Positions 18,441 through 27,381 of a DNA stretch of 64,000 bases are shown here, piece by piece. The translations under genes and the position numbers were made by a program. Origin of the DNA: Cacconaster sp045641345 (GTDB taxonomy: Bacteria; Bacteroidota; Bacteroidia; Bacteroidales; UBA932); NCBI GenBank assembly GCA_045641345.1, contig JAZUGR010000021.1:17286-81285 (forward strand). The letters run 5' to 3'. The first letter of the stretch is position 1. The number at the start of each line of letters is the position of its first letter. Under the pieces are notes generated by a model. The model was not told the origin of the DNA. It saw only the letters and a list, made by a program, of their open reading frames with translations, and made no database searches.

Positions 18441-19445
18441 TCAGTCGGTAGTGATGTTCATCAGGCGGCGTATCTCCTTTTTGGCCTCTTTCCACCTGGG
18501 AATGTCGATTTTGGTGCCGATCACCTCAACCACCTTGGCTGCAAGCGCGCTTCCCACCTCGCCGCAGGTCTTGAGGTCCATTCCGGCTGCGTGAGCAAAG
18601 AGGAATCCGGCAGCGTAGGTGTCGCCGGCGCCAGTAGCGTCAACGGCTTCGCCAGGCCAGGGGCCTATGAAATGATACTCATCGCCGCTGCACACCATCG
18701 AGCCTTCCTTGCCAACCTTGACCACGGCGATCTTCGACATCGAAGCGAGGGTGCGCAGCGCCTTTTCGGGATTCTGCCCCCCGGTGAATGCCTTGGCTTC
18801 GGTTTCGTTGGCGAACACGATGTCCACATAGTCGCGCACTATGTCGTGAAGGAACGCATTGTTCGACTCCACCACATTGTAGGAGGCCATGTCCATAGAT
18901 ATCGTCATATTGTGCTTTTTGCCCATTTCGACGGCCTTGCGGAAGAGACGCTGATTCTGCACGAGGTAGCCTTCGATATGGAGGTAGTCGTTTTCATATC
19001 CGTCGAAATATTCGCTCTTGAGGTCCTCCGGCTCCAGTTGCAGCGCCGCTCCGAGGTAGGTGGCGAAGGTGCGGTCGGCATTGGGGGCGGTGATGAACAC
19101 CATAGCCCGGCCCGATGCCGCAGTGCCCTTGAGGAGGATGCTGCGGATTCCGTTCTGCTTCTGGTCGGAGTGGAACAGCGAGCCCAGCTCGTCGTCGCCC
19201 ACCTTGCCTATGAAAGTGGCGGGCATACCCAGAATTGCCGCCGCAGACACCGTATTGGCGGCGCTGCCGCCGGCCACATACTGAACACCTATCTGCTTAA
19301 GGTCGGCCCATATCTTGTTGCCGGTCTGGGCATCGACGTGCTGCATGCTTCCGGGAGGAAGATTGTATTTCTTGAGAAGGGACGCGTCGGGCAGCACCGC
19401 GAGGATGTCGGTCAGTGCATTGCCTATTCCGAGAATCGATTTCAT
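18441..19445 (-). CDS. PfkB-family sugar/nucleoside kinase (adenosine-kinase-like)
   Basis: A 334-residue ribokinase-fold protein. The N-terminal substrate motif (GGSAANTVSAAAILG) and the C-terminal signature DATGAGDTYAAGFL, with the catalytic Asp, are both present. The N-terminal layout resembles adenosine kinase more than fructokinase, but the family is broad and the acceptor is inferred. Its neighbours tgt and a nucleoside transporter make a nucleoside role reasonable. The start overlaps the stop of the upstream membrane-protein gene by four bases (ATGA). Confidence 0.85.
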   Translation of the reverse strand: MKSILGIGNALTDILAVLPDASLLKKYNLPPGSMQHVDAQTGNKIWADLKQIGVQYVAGGSAANTVSAAAILGMPATFIGKVGDDELGSLFHSDQKQNGIRSILLKGTAASGRAMVFITAPNADRTFATYLGAALQLEPEDLKSEYFDGYENDYLHIEGYLVQNQRLFRKAVEMGKKHNMTISMDMASYNVVESNNAFLHDIVRDYVDIVFANETEAKAFTGGQNPEKALRTLASMSKIAVVKVGKEGSMVCSGDEYHFIGPWPGEAVDATGAGDTYAAGFLFAHAAGMDLKTCGEVGSALAAKVVEVIGTKIDIPRWKEAKKEIRRLMNITTD

Positions 19446-20449
19446 ATCGTTGGGGTTTTCTTTTTGCCACGGCCGGCCATGGCCAGGTGGATGAGTGATA
19501 TGATGCCGCAGACAAACATCTGCAGTACTTGGGTTTCGTGTGATACTGTGGCCAGCAGGAGGCTGTCACTCTGGGACATACCGTAGAAGAGCATAAGGGT
19601 TATGGTGAGCAGGGAGTGGTATACTCCGAATCCTCCGGGCACCGGGACCAGCCATCCGAGGGAGCCCACCACAAGAAGCAGCAGGGCATCGGAGACGTTC
19701 ATATAGGAAAGGGCATCGAATGCCCGGATGGTCATATACGAAGTGCCCAGATGCCCCAGCCAGATGAGGGCAGAGTAGCCGAAGAAGGCCCATTTGTCTT
19801 TCATTCTGAATCCCGCCCTGATTCCGTCGGTCAGGCCCTTCCATACCTTTGCCATCCACTTGCCGACTCTGGTACGGGCGGTCCTTTTGCGCAGCAGGCA
19901 GCTGAGCGCGACAATCACAAGGATTGCCGCTGTCAAGGGGAGTATGAGCGAGAGGCCTCCCTCCGCGAGGCTTGAGGCCGTCGGTTGCCAGAGTTTTTCT
20001 GCAAGAAACTCCTGGAAACGGCCTATGAACAATAGCGGGACGGCTACAAGGAACATACAGACTATGTCCCAGGTGCGTTCGAGCACCACAGTGCCGAGGA
20101 CCTGCTCGAAGGTGCCGTGCCCCCGGCCCGACAGCACTCCGCACCGTATCACCTCACCGCTGCGCGGCAGGGCAAGGTTGGAAAGGTAGCAGATTGCATA
20201 GCCGTCGTAAGCTTCCAGGCGGCTGACTCCGGGACTGAAGGGCAGTATGAGCAGTCTCCACCTGCATCCACGCAGGAAATTGATGAGCCAGCAGAGCAGG
20301 AACATTGCGGCCACCCATACGAAGTTGCATTTCTTGAGATTTGCCGAAAAATCCTTCCAGTCGATGTTGCGGAATGCGAAATAGAGCAGCGCCGCTCCAA
20401 GACATAGAAGCAGGATATATTTTATGGCACCTTTTGCCGTTATCTTCAT
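19442..20449 (-). CDS. Flippase-like membrane protein (LPG synthase TM / UPF0104 family)
   Basis: A 335-residue polytopic membrane protein with seven to eight hydrophobic segments. It resembles the transmembrane half of lysylphosphatidylglycerol synthases (NLALPRSGEVIRCGVL, TVVLERTWDIV and a PVPGGFGVYHSLLTI stretch) but has no soluble aminoacyl-transferase domain. Such stand-alone proteins are annotated as flippase-like. The true start is the ATG at 20449, overlapping the nucleotidyltransferase stop (ATGA). The longer frame to 20548 lies within that gene. Pairing with a sugar nucleotidyltransferase suggests lipid-linked envelope work, but this is inference. Confidence 0.82.
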   Translation of the reverse strand: MKITAKGAIKYILLLCLGAALLYFAFRNIDWKDFSANLKKCNFVWVAAMFLLCWLINFLRGCRWRLLILPFSPGVSRLEAYDGYAICYLSNLALPRSGEVIRCGVLSGRGHGTFEQVLGTVVLERTWDIVCMFLVAVPLLFIGRFQEFLAEKLWQPTASSLAEGGLSLILPLTAAILVIVALSCLLRKRTARTRVGKWMAKVWKGLTDGIRAGFRMKDKWAFFGYSALIWLGHLGTSYMTIRAFDALSYMNVSDALLLLVVGSLGWLVPVPGGFGVYHSLLTITLMLFYGMSQSDSLLLATVSHETQVLQMFVCGIISLIHLAMAGRGKKKTPTI

Positions 20450-21360
20450 CTGTTCCAGATATTGTGGGGATAAACGCCTTCTTCGGTGAGTTTCCTGAAC
20501 TTCTCGACGACCATCGGGCGGTCTTCCTTGAAGGTGACTCCGAACCATTTGGCATCGCAGTCGAGCACCTTGAACGTGGAGGTCCCCTTCTTGATGAGTT
20601 CGTCAACCACGTAAGGGATGAAATATTCAGCCTTGAGGTTGCCCTTGGTCGAAGGGGCGTCGAGGAATGTCTTGAACATGGTTTCGGAGTGCTTGAAATA
20701 ATCGGGGGTGAAGCCCCAGAAATTCATTGATACGGGAGTGCCCTCTTCGAGGGGATATTCCGTTTCGCCAACGGTGTGCACGATCTTTCCATCCTTGCGC
20801 TGGATCTTGAAGCGCTCGGTCACGCTGCGGAGCATCCCGTTGCCGTCAACCCCGCATACCCCGCGCGACACTCCTCCGAATTCGGAAAGGGTGTTCTCCA
20901 CGCGGTATCCCACCATGCAGTAGCTGTCGGTGGTGTTTTCGGCTTTCTGCAGGAAGGCTGCGATGGTGCGGAAGGCCTCCGGGCCGTAGTAGTCGTCGCC
21001 GTTTATCACGGCAAAGGGCTCGTGTATCACCGGAGCGGCCATCATTATGGCGTGATTGGTACCCCACGGTTTTTCGCGCCCTTCGGGCACCGAATATCCT
21101 TCGGGCAGGCAGTCGAGCTCCTGGAACACATATTCCACCTCCACTTTGCCGGCGAACCTGGACGGGTTGTACATCTGCTTGAATGCATCGGCGAACGAAC
21201 GGCGGATTACGAACACCACCTTGCCGAATCCGGCCCTGACGGCATCGTAGACAGAATAGTCGATTATTGATTCGCCGCACGGGCCGAGAGAATCCATCTG
21301 TTTGAGGGAACCGTATCTGGAGCCCATTCCGGCGGCCAGTACAAGAAGAGTAGGTTTCAT
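20446..21360 (-). CDS. Sugar-phosphate nucleotidyltransferase
   Basis: A 304-residue Rossmann-type NTP transferase. The N-terminus shows the nucleotide loop LAAGMGSRYGSLKQMD, a GTNHAIMMA motif and the metal-binding INGDDYYG. It belongs with UDP/dTDP-sugar pyrophosphorylase-like enzymes; the sugar is not determined. It is the first gene of a six-gene minus-strand run to the MFS transporter at 14915, with gaps from four-base overlaps to 22 bases. It diverges from the amidotransferase-like gene at 21449 across an 88-base spacer. Confidence 0.85.
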   Translation of the reverse strand: MKPTLLVLAAGMGSRYGSLKQMDSLGPCGESIIDYSVYDAVRAGFGKVVFVIRRSFADAFKQMYNPSRFAGKVEVEYVFQELDCLPEGYSVPEGREKPWGTNHAIMMAAPVIHEPFAVINGDDYYGPEAFRTIAAFLQKAENTTDSYCMVGYRVENTLSEFGGVSRGVCGVDGNGMLRSVTERFKIQRKDGKIVHTVGETEYPLEEGTPVSMNFWGFTPDYFKHSETMFKTFLDAPSTKGNLKAEYFIPYVVDELIKKGTSTFKVLDCDAKWFGVTFKEDRPMVVEKFRKLTEEGVYPHNIWNR

Positions 21361-21435
21361 ATCCGATACTGTTTTTATGACACTTTTACCAAACTACGAA
21401 GTTACTGACTATTTCCGAAAATCATATATTTATTT

Positions 21436-21443
21436 TACCTTTG
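21436..21443 (+). promoter_or_regulatory. -7 box of the C26-like hydrolase, leaderless spacing
   Basis: TACCTTTG ends five bases before the ATG at 21449, so the mRNA should start at or beside the start codon. Confidence 0.55.
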
Positions 21444-21448
21444 CCGAT

Positions 21449-22243
21449 ATGAAAAGAGTGTCACTTATTCTGGCGGTGCTTCTGTCATCGTCCGTCATTT
21501 TTGCAAAAGTTCCGGTAATCGGAATCTCCGGATATGTCGATGGTTCCAAGAATATGGTCAACACCACCTACACCAACGCGGTGCGGCTCTCGGGCGGTTG
21601 TCCTCTCATCATTCCGGTCACTACCGACGAAGAGCATATCGATGCCATCGTGGCTTCGATCGACGGCTTGATAATGACGGGCGGTTCCGATTTCGATCCG
21701 TTGCTCTACGGTGAGGAGCCCATCCGTCAGAACGGCGACATCGCTCCCGCCAGGGATGCGTTCGACATCAAGCTTATCCGTGCCGCAGTGGCCAAGGGCA
21801 TTCCGGTGCTGGGCATCTGCCGCGGCGAGCAGCTGATTGCGGTGGCTTTCGGAGGAACCCTTTGGCAGGACATTCCCACTCAGGTGAAAAAAAGCTATAT
21901 CAAGCACCGCCAGAGCGGCACACCGGCTTACTATCCCACTCATACCATCAGTATCGAAGAGGGAAGTTTCCTCTACAGGGCGCTTGGAGATACCGTCAGT
22001 GCTTCAGTCAATTCATTCCACCATCAGGCAATCAAGAAGGCTCCCGCAGGGATAAAGGTCGTTGCCACTTCGCCAGACGGCATAGTGGAGGCTGTGGAGC
22101 GTATCGGAGCCCTTTCCGGGGAGTATGCCGATGGGGGCGGTATGATTATCGGCACCCAGTTCCACCCCGAGGCCCTTTCGGTTGACAGTTCGTCACCTTT
22201 CGCAGGGGTGTTCCGTCTTCTGGTAGAGGCCTCTTCCAAATAG
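21449..22243 (+). CDS. Secreted gamma-glutamyl-GABA hydrolase-like class I amidotransferase
   Basis: A 264-residue protein of peptidase family C26. The nucleophile elbow LGICRGEQ and the catalytic His in GTQFHPEALS are intact, along with the early TGGSDFDPLLYGEEP stretch typical of PuuD-like enzymes. Unlike cytoplasmic PuuD it begins with a hydrophobic signal (SLILAVLLSSSVIFA), so it is probably periplasmic and may act on gamma-glutamyl peptides. The ATG at 21449 is chosen because it gives the signal peptide and follows a -7 box; the open frame upstream runs back over the nucleotidyltransferase. Confidence 0.85.
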   Translation: MKRVSLILAVLLSSSVIFAKVPVIGISGYVDGSKNMVNTTYTNAVRLSGGCPLIIPVTTDEEHIDAIVASIDGLIMTGGSDFDPLLYGEEPIRQNGDIAPARDAFDIKLIRAAVAKGIPVLGICRGEQLIAVAFGGTLWQDIPTQVKKSYIKHRQSGTPAYYPTHTISIEEGSFLYRALGDTVSASVNSFHHQAIKKAPAGIKVVATSPDGIVEAVERIGALSGEYADGGGMIIGTQFHPEALSVDSSSPFAGVFRLLVEASSK

Positions 22244-22256
22244 GACCTGCCGGAAA

Positions 22257-23243
22257 TCAGAAAGTGGAGCCTCCGATGAATTCCCTTATCACGGAGGTCG
22301 ATGGAATCAAGCTGACCTCGGTCGGCGTGAGCGCCACTATTTTGGTCATTATGAATTCGAGCATCTGCTGCGCCGGTTCGTAAGCCGGGGATTCTTTTCC
22401 GATGCTGCGCAGGAGAGGGTCGACATAGCACTTGAAAAGGGGTATTTCGTAAATCAGGGAAGAATCGAACATGGCGTCGGCGTTTTTCATAAAGGGCACT
22501 ATGTTCTTGCGCTCCCCTTCCACCACGCTGGGCCATCGCTTGAAGGTTTCGTCGGGGGTGTTGCCGCGGAATTGACGGTCGCGTACCATCCTGCGCAGCA
22601 GACGGTCGGCGAGGATCACGGTTTCGTATGATGTCTTTTCGAAATCCTTGACCATAGGTGCGTTCAATACTCCGGCATAGATACTGTACTTGTTTTTGGC
22701 ATCTATTCCGGCGGTGAGCTCCGGGTTCAGCCCGTGGATTCCCTCCATTATGATTATGTCGTTCTTGCCCAGGCGTGCGGTTTTCCCTTTCTGGAAGATA
22801 CGCTTTCCCTGCACGAAATCGAACGTTGGGAGATTGACTTCCCGCCCTTCGAAGAGTTCGTTCATCTGTTGGTTGAGGAAATCGACGTCGAGGGCTCCGA
22901 GGCATTCGAAATCGTAGTTGCCTTTTTTGTCTCTGGGCGTGTCCTCCCGGTTCTTGAAATAATCGTCCATACCGATGACCAGCGGCTTTATGCCGATTAC
23001 CCTGAGATGGAGCGCGAGCCGCTTGGCGGTTGTGGTTTTGCTGCTCGACGAGGGGCCTGCTATAAGCACGAGCCGGGTGTCGAGCCTGCGGGCTATCTCA
23101 TCGGCCAGTATGGTGAACTGGCGGGAATGGAACACTTCCGAGCGCTGGATCATCTCTATTCCGCAACCTGCCACAAGCGCGTCGTTTATCGCCGAGAGGG
23201 TGCTTTCGTTGAAAGCCCTGTCACACAATTCGGTTTTTGTCAT
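22257..23243 (-). CDS. Uridine kinase-like P-loop nucleoside kinase
   Basis: A 328-residue kinase of the uridine kinase/phosphoribulokinase superfamily. The P-loop GPSSSSKTTTAKRL lies near residue 61, followed by GMDDYFKNREDTPRD and the IIMEGIHGLNP motif. Homologues in Bacteroidota and Firmicutes often have a threonyl-tRNA-synthetase-like N-terminal region (TGS and editing-like) and reach about 550 residues. Here only about 40 residues precede the kinase, so this is a short form. The nucleoside is not determined. The start overlaps the uvrA stop (ATGA). Confidence 0.85.
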   Translation of the reverse strand: MTKTELCDRAFNESTLSAINDALVAGCGIEMIQRSEVFHSRQFTILADEIARRLDTRLVLIAGPSSSSKTTTAKRLALHLRVIGIKPLVIGMDDYFKNREDTPRDKKGNYDFECLGALDVDFLNQQMNELFEGREVNLPTFDFVQGKRIFQKGKTARLGKNDIIIMEGIHGLNPELTAGIDAKNKYSIYAGVLNAPMVKDFEKTSYETVILADRLLRRMVRDRQFRGNTPDETFKRWPSVVEGERKNIVPFMKNADAMFDSSLIYEIPLFKCYVDPLLRSIGKESPAYEPAQQMLEFIMTKIVALTPTEVSLIPSTSVIREFIGGSTF

Positions 23244-26056
23244 AGTATCTCTTTCAAAAATTGTCCTGTATATGAAACGCCGCTTGCGGCAATCTCCTCG
23301 GGTGTGCCTTCGGCTATGATGCGTCCGCCGGCCGCTCCCCCCTCCGGGCCGAGGTCGATCAGGTGGTCAACCGACTTGAGCACATCCTGATTGTGCTCGA
23401 TTATCACGATGGTGTTGCCCCTGTCGACAAGTTTACGGAGCACTTCGAGAAGTATCTTGATATCTTCGAAATGCAGCCCTGTGGTGGGTTCATCGAGCAG
23501 ATACAGCGTATTGCCGGTATCCTTGCGCGAGAGTTCTGCCGACAGTTTGAGTCTCTGGCTCTCGCCTCCGCTGAGGCTGGTGCTCTGCTGCCCGAGGGTG
23601 AGGTATCCGAGACCCACGTCTTCGAGCGACTGCAGCTTCGCGGCAATCCAGGGCACCGGGGCGAAGAACTCGAGCGCTTCGGTGACAGTCATCTCCAGAA
23701 TGTCGCAGATTGTCTTGCCCTTGTATTTTACGGCGAGGGTGTCGGGGTTGTAACGCTTGCCGTTGCACTCGCGGCAGGTTACGTACACCGACGGCAGGAA
23801 ATGCATCTCTATGGTCTGGACTCCGGCCCCCTTGCACTCCTCGCACCGACCGCCCTTCACGTTGAATGAGAAATGGCCGGGTGAGAATCCCCTGACCCTT
23901 GCGTCGGGCGTTTCGGCAAAGAGATTGCGGATATCGGTGAAGACATCGGTGTAGGTGGCGGGATTGCTGCGCGGGGTTCTGCCTATCGGGCTCTGGTCGA
24001 TGACTATCACCTTGTCGATATTCTCCACTCCGCTGATTGACCTGTATGGGAGGGGTTTTTTGAGAGAGCCGTGCAGATGCTGCATCAATATCGGTACAAG
24101 GGTTTCGTTGATCAGAGTGGACTTGCCGCTGCCGCTCACTCCGCTCACTCCGACCAGCATCCCGAGCGGAAGACGGAGGGTGACGTCTTTCAGGTTGTTG
24201 CCCGAGGCCCCCTCCAGAGTGATGTACTTTCCGTTGCCCTTGCGCCTTGCCTCCAGCACGGGAATGGAGTTGCGCCCCAACAGGTAATCGAGAGTGAGGC
24301 TCTTTGCAGTGGAGGTTTTCATCCCTTCGAGTGTGCCGCTGTAGAGCAGCCGGCCCCCCTTTTCGCCCGCTCCCGGGCCAAGGTCCACAATCCAGTCGGA
24401 AAGCATCATCATATCCCGGTCGTGCTCCACCACAATTACGGAATTGCCTTCGTTGCAGAGCTGCCTGAGCGAGGAGATGAGCTTTACGTTGTCTCTCTGG
24501 TGCAACCCGATGCTGGGCTCGTCGAGGATATAGAGCACACCCACGAGCTTGGAGCCTATCTGTGTGGCGAGGCGTATCCTCTGGCTCTCGCCGCCGCTCA
24601 ACGAGCGTGTGGCTCTGCCCAGCGACAGGTATTCAAGCCCCACTTCCATCAGGAATCCGATCCGGTCCTTCAGCTCCTTGAGGATGTCGGATGCGATACC
24701 CTTCTGCTTCTCGGAGAGGCGCTCCGGCAGGGAGGATATCCATTTGTGGAGGGAGGTCATGTCCATAGCGGCCACCTGTGCTATGTCCTTGCCGTCTATC
24801 TTGAAGTAGAGGGATTCCTTTTTGAGCCTGCTTCCACCGCAAAGGGGGCATACGGTTTCGTCGAGGAAGAGGTCCTTGCGCTGCAGGGTGCGGTCGGAGT
24901 CGTCGTCACTGGGGTTGACCAGTGCCAGAATGCCTCCGAAGGTGTTCATTTCCATATCCGGCCCCTTGCCCACCTTGAGAAGCTGGTCCGACCCGTAGAG
25001 GATATGTCTCATCGCCTCTTCGGGGATGGATTCGATGGGGTCGTTCAGCGAGAAACCGTATTTGTCGGCTATGGCCTCCAGAAACCTGAACGTGGAATTT
25101 TCCCTCTGATGGCCGATGAAGGGTATGCCGCCCTTGGCAATCGACAGTGTGGGGTCGGGCATTATCTGTGCCCGGTCGATATTTACCACAAAGCCCAGTC
25201 CGTTGCAGTTGGGACAGGCTCCCTGCGGGGAATTGAACGAGAACGTATGAGGGGCTGGAGCGGCGAATGATTCGCCTGTTTCGGGGCAGACGAAATTACG
25301 GCTGAGGAACTTTACCGAGCCGGACTCCACGTCGAGTATCGCTACCGAGCCCTTTCCTTGCGAGAGGGCGGCGGCCACCGAATCACTTATCCGTTTTCCG
25401 GCGCCATCGTCCGTTTCGGAACGGGGTACGATCTTGTCGACGACCAGTTCTATGAAATGGATTTTGTAGCGGTCCAGCGGCTTCACGTCGCTGAGCTGGA
25501 ATATCTCCCCGTCGATTCTCACCTGCGAGTATCCCTTGCGCAGCAGCTGCTCGAAAAGTTCCTTGTAATGTCCCTTGCGCCCCGATACCATGGGGGAGAG
25601 AAGCACTATCTTGCGCCCGGCGTATTGGCTGCATATGAGGTCTGCAATCTGCCTGTCGTTGTAGCGCACCATTTCGCTCCCGTTGACGGGGGAGAATGCA
25701 GAGGATGCCCTGGCATAGAGAAGGCGCAGGAAATCGTAAATCTCCGTGACCGTGCCCACCGTGGAGCGTGGGTTGCGGCCTATTGTTTTCTGCTCGATGG
25801 CTATTATCGGGCTCAGACCCTTTATGTCGTCAACTTCGGGCCGGCGCAGGATGCCCATATACTGCCTTGCGTAGGAGGGCAACGTTTCCATATAACGTCG
25901 CTGCCCTTCGGCGAATATGGTGTCGAAGGCCAGCGAACTCTTGCCGCTGCCCGACAGCCCCGTTATCGTGACGAGGGCTCCGCGAGGGATGTCCACGTCG
26001 ATATTCTTGAGGTTGTGGCTCCTTGCGCCGCGGATTATCAGCCTGCCTTCTTCCAT
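23240..26056 (-). CDS. uvrA: Excinuclease ABC subunit A
   Basis: A 938-residue DNA-damage recognition ATPase of nucleotide excision repair. It has two ABC ATPase modules, each with a Walker A (GLSGSGKSSLAF; GVSGSGKSTLINE) and an ABC signature (LSGGESQRIRL; LSGGESQRLKL). The zinc module in the second half (CEECKGAG...CRECNG) is complete. The one in the first half reads CPETG...CPNC, so one cysteine of the usual first pair is absent. Length is normal. It lies four bases after the MBL hydrolase stop and overlaps the nucleoside kinase start. Confidence 0.97.
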   Translation of the reverse strand: MEEGRLIIRGARSHNLKNIDVDIPRGALVTITGLSGSGKSSLAFDTIFAEGQRRYMETLPSYARQYMGILRRPEVDDIKGLSPIIAIEQKTIGRNPRSTVGTVTEIYDFLRLLYARASSAFSPVNGSEMVRYNDRQIADLICSQYAGRKIVLLSPMVSGRKGHYKELFEQLLRKGYSQVRIDGEIFQLSDVKPLDRYKIHFIELVVDKIVPRSETDDGAGKRISDSVAAALSQGKGSVAILDVESGSVKFLSRNFVCPETGESFAAPAPHTFSFNSPQGACPNCNGLGFVVNIDRAQIMPDPTLSIAKGGIPFIGHQRENSTFRFLEAIADKYGFSLNDPIESIPEEAMRHILYGSDQLLKVGKGPDMEMNTFGGILALVNPSDDDSDRTLQRKDLFLDETVCPLCGGSRLKKESLYFKIDGKDIAQVAAMDMTSLHKWISSLPERLSEKQKGIASDILKELKDRIGFLMEVGLEYLSLGRATRSLSGGESQRIRLATQIGSKLVGVLYILDEPSIGLHQRDNVKLISSLRQLCNEGNSVIVVEHDRDMMMLSDWIVDLGPGAGEKGGRLLYSGTLEGMKTSTAKSLTLDYLLGRNSIPVLEARRKGNGKYITLEGASGNNLKDVTLRLPLGMLVGVSGVSGSGKSTLINETLVPILMQHLHGSLKKPLPYRSISGVENIDKVIVIDQSPIGRTPRSNPATYTDVFTDIRNLFAETPDARVRGFSPGHFSFNVKGGRCEECKGAGVQTIEMHFLPSVYVTCRECNGKRYNPDTLAVKYKGKTICDILEMTVTEALEFFAPVPWIAAKLQSLEDVGLGYLTLGQQSTSLSGGESQRLKLSAELSRKDTGNTLYLLDEPTTGLHFEDIKILLEVLRKLVDRGNTIVIIEHNQDVLKSVDHLIDLGPEGGAAGGRIIAEGTPEEIAASGVSYTGQFLKEIL

Positions 26057-26060
26057 TACG

Positions 26061-26705
26061 TCATCTGTTTCCCTTCAGGAAAGGGTTGGTGGAAAGTTCC
26101 TGTCCGATTGTAGTAGGATATCCGTGGCCCGGAAACACCTGCGTCTGGACTGGCAGGACCGCTATCTTTGTGTCGAGGCTCTGCAGCAGACGCGGATAAT
26201 CGCCTCCGGTGTGGTCGGTGCGGCCCACGCTGCCCTGGAACAGGGTGTCGCCGCTGAACAGGATGTTTTCGGACTCGCAATGGTAGCATACGCTCCCGCC
26301 GGTGTGCCCGGGCGTATGGATGGTTTTAAGAACAATATCCCCGCAGGAGATTGTCTGACCGTCCCTGACTTCGGTGAAGGAGCCGGTGAAAGGGGTGAAC
26401 TCGAGCCCCATTGTCGCTGCGAAGCGGGCGCTGTCGTCAACCTGCACTATGTCATCCGGATGGATATAAACGGGCACGGGCCACTTGCGATGGGCTCCCT
26501 CCAGACCGAAGATATGGTCGAAATGCCCGTGTGTGAGCAGGATGCCCGACGGCTTGAGGCCGTTGTTTTCCACAAAATCCGACAGCCGGTGCAGTTCATT
26601 GCCGCCGTAGCAGCCCGGATCGATTATGAGGCATTGTCCGCCGTCGTTCCAGATGATGTGGCAGCACTCCCTGAGCGGATTGAAAAACAATACTTTCGAA
26701 TTCAT
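26061..26705 (-). CDS. Metallo-beta-lactamase-fold hydrolase (glyoxalase II-like)
   Basis: A 214-residue MBL-fold hydrolase. The metal motif THGHFDH, the second-shell GHTGGS, the bridging Asp in FSGDTLF and the final PGHGYPTT His are all present. This set is shared with hydroxyacylglutathione hydrolase-like thiolesterases, but it lacks the longer C-terminal helical domain of classical GloB, so the substrate is open. It is the first gene of a three-gene minus-strand operon with uvrA and the nucleoside kinase. Confidence 0.85.
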   Translation of the reverse strand: MNSKVLFFNPLRECCHIIWNDGGQCLIIDPGCYGGNELHRLSDFVENNGLKPSGILLTHGHFDHIFGLEGAHRKWPVPVYIHPDDIVQVDDSARFAATMGLEFTPFTGSFTEVRDGQTISCGDIVLKTIHTPGHTGGSVCYHCESENILFSGDTLFQGSVGRTDHTGGDYPRLLQSLDTKIAVLPVQTQVFPGHGYPTTIGQELSTNPFLKGNR

Positions 26706-26709
26706 TGTA

Positions 26710-26717
26710 CAAAAATA
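26710..26717 (-). promoter_or_regulatory. -7 box of the MBL-uvrA operon, leaderless spacing
   Basis: Reads TATTTTTG on the minus strand and ends four bases before the ATG at 26705, predicting a leaderless transcript for the MBL hydrolase. Confidence 0.5.
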
Positions 26718-26730
26718 CGAAAGTTGTTCT

Positions 26731-26738
26731 TAATTTTG
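26731..26738 (+). promoter_or_regulatory. -7 box of the deoxynucleoside kinase gene
   Basis: TAATTTTG lies 28 bases before the ATG at 26767 and diverges from the MBL-uvrA promoter. Confidence 0.5.
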
Positions 26739-26766
26739 CACACGGAAATCATAAAAACCAAAAGAT

Positions 26767-27381
26767 ATGCACATCGCCATAGCAGGGAATATAGGCAGCG
26801 GCAAAACCACACTCACCAAGATGCTTGCCGAACGTTTCAAATGGACCCCGAGATACGAGTCCGTGGAGGTCAATCCGTATCTGGCCGATTTCTATAACGA
26901 CATGGAACGCTGGTCGTTCAATATCCAGATATATTTCTTGAACAAACGGTTTCTCGACGTGGTCGAGATACATAAGAGCGACGATGTGATAGTGCAGGAC
27001 AGGAGCATCTACGAGGATGCCTGCATCTTCGCGCCGAATCTCCACGATATGGGGCTGATGAGCACCCGCGATTTCGAGAACTATTCATCCCTGTTCTCGC
27101 TCATGACCTCGCTTGTCAAGGCTCCCGACCTGCTGATATATCTCCGCAGCTCGATACCCAATCTGGTGGGCAATATCCAGAAGAGGGGCCGCGAGTACGA
27201 AAGCGGAATCCGCCTCGATTATCTCAAGGGGCTGAACACACGCTACGAAAACTGGATTGAAAACTACAAGGACGGCAAACTGCTCATCATCGACGTGGAC
27301 AGCCTGCGGTTCCAGGAGAAAAAGGAGGACTTCGCCGTCATCTGCGACAAGATAGAGGCTCTGCTCAACGGCCTTTTCTGA
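26767..27381 (+). CDS. Deoxynucleoside kinase
   Basis: A 204-residue kinase of the deoxyadenosine/deoxyguanosine/deoxycytidine kinase family. The P-loop GNIGSGKTTL begins at residue 8, the catalytic DRS motif appears in VQDRSIYEDACIF, and the lid-type Arg-rich stretch follows near 140-150. It phosphorylates salvaged deoxynucleosides to monophosphates; the base preference cannot be read from the sequence. It has its own promoter and is monocistronic. Its TGA directly abuts the TAA of the converging EnvC-like gene with no base between, so it has no independent terminator of its own. Confidence 0.9.
   Translation: MHIAIAGNIGSGKTTLTKMLAERFKWTPRYESVEVNPYLADFYNDMERWSFNIQIYFLNKRFLDVVEIHKSDDVIVQDRSIYEDACIFAPNLHDMGLMSTRDFENYSSLFSLMTSLVKAPDLLIYLRSSIPNLVGNIQKRGREYESGIRLDYLKGLNTRYENWIENYKDGKLLIIDVDSLRFQEKKEDFAVICDKIEALLNGLF

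Noticed and set aside
18258..19586. 442-codon plus-strand frame
   Set aside because: Antisense to tgt, the PfkB kinase and the flippase-like gene. The composition is that of a shadow frame.
22257..23243. Nucleoside kinase as a truncated pseudogene
   Set aside because: Although shorter than many homologues, the P-loop and downstream motifs are complete, the frame is intact and the start is coupled to uvrA.
24071..25270. 399-codon plus-strand frame opposite uvrA
   Set aside because: It lies wholly antisense to a clear uvrA, has low-complexity His/Gly/Val composition and matches no family I know. It is a product of high GC and codon bias.
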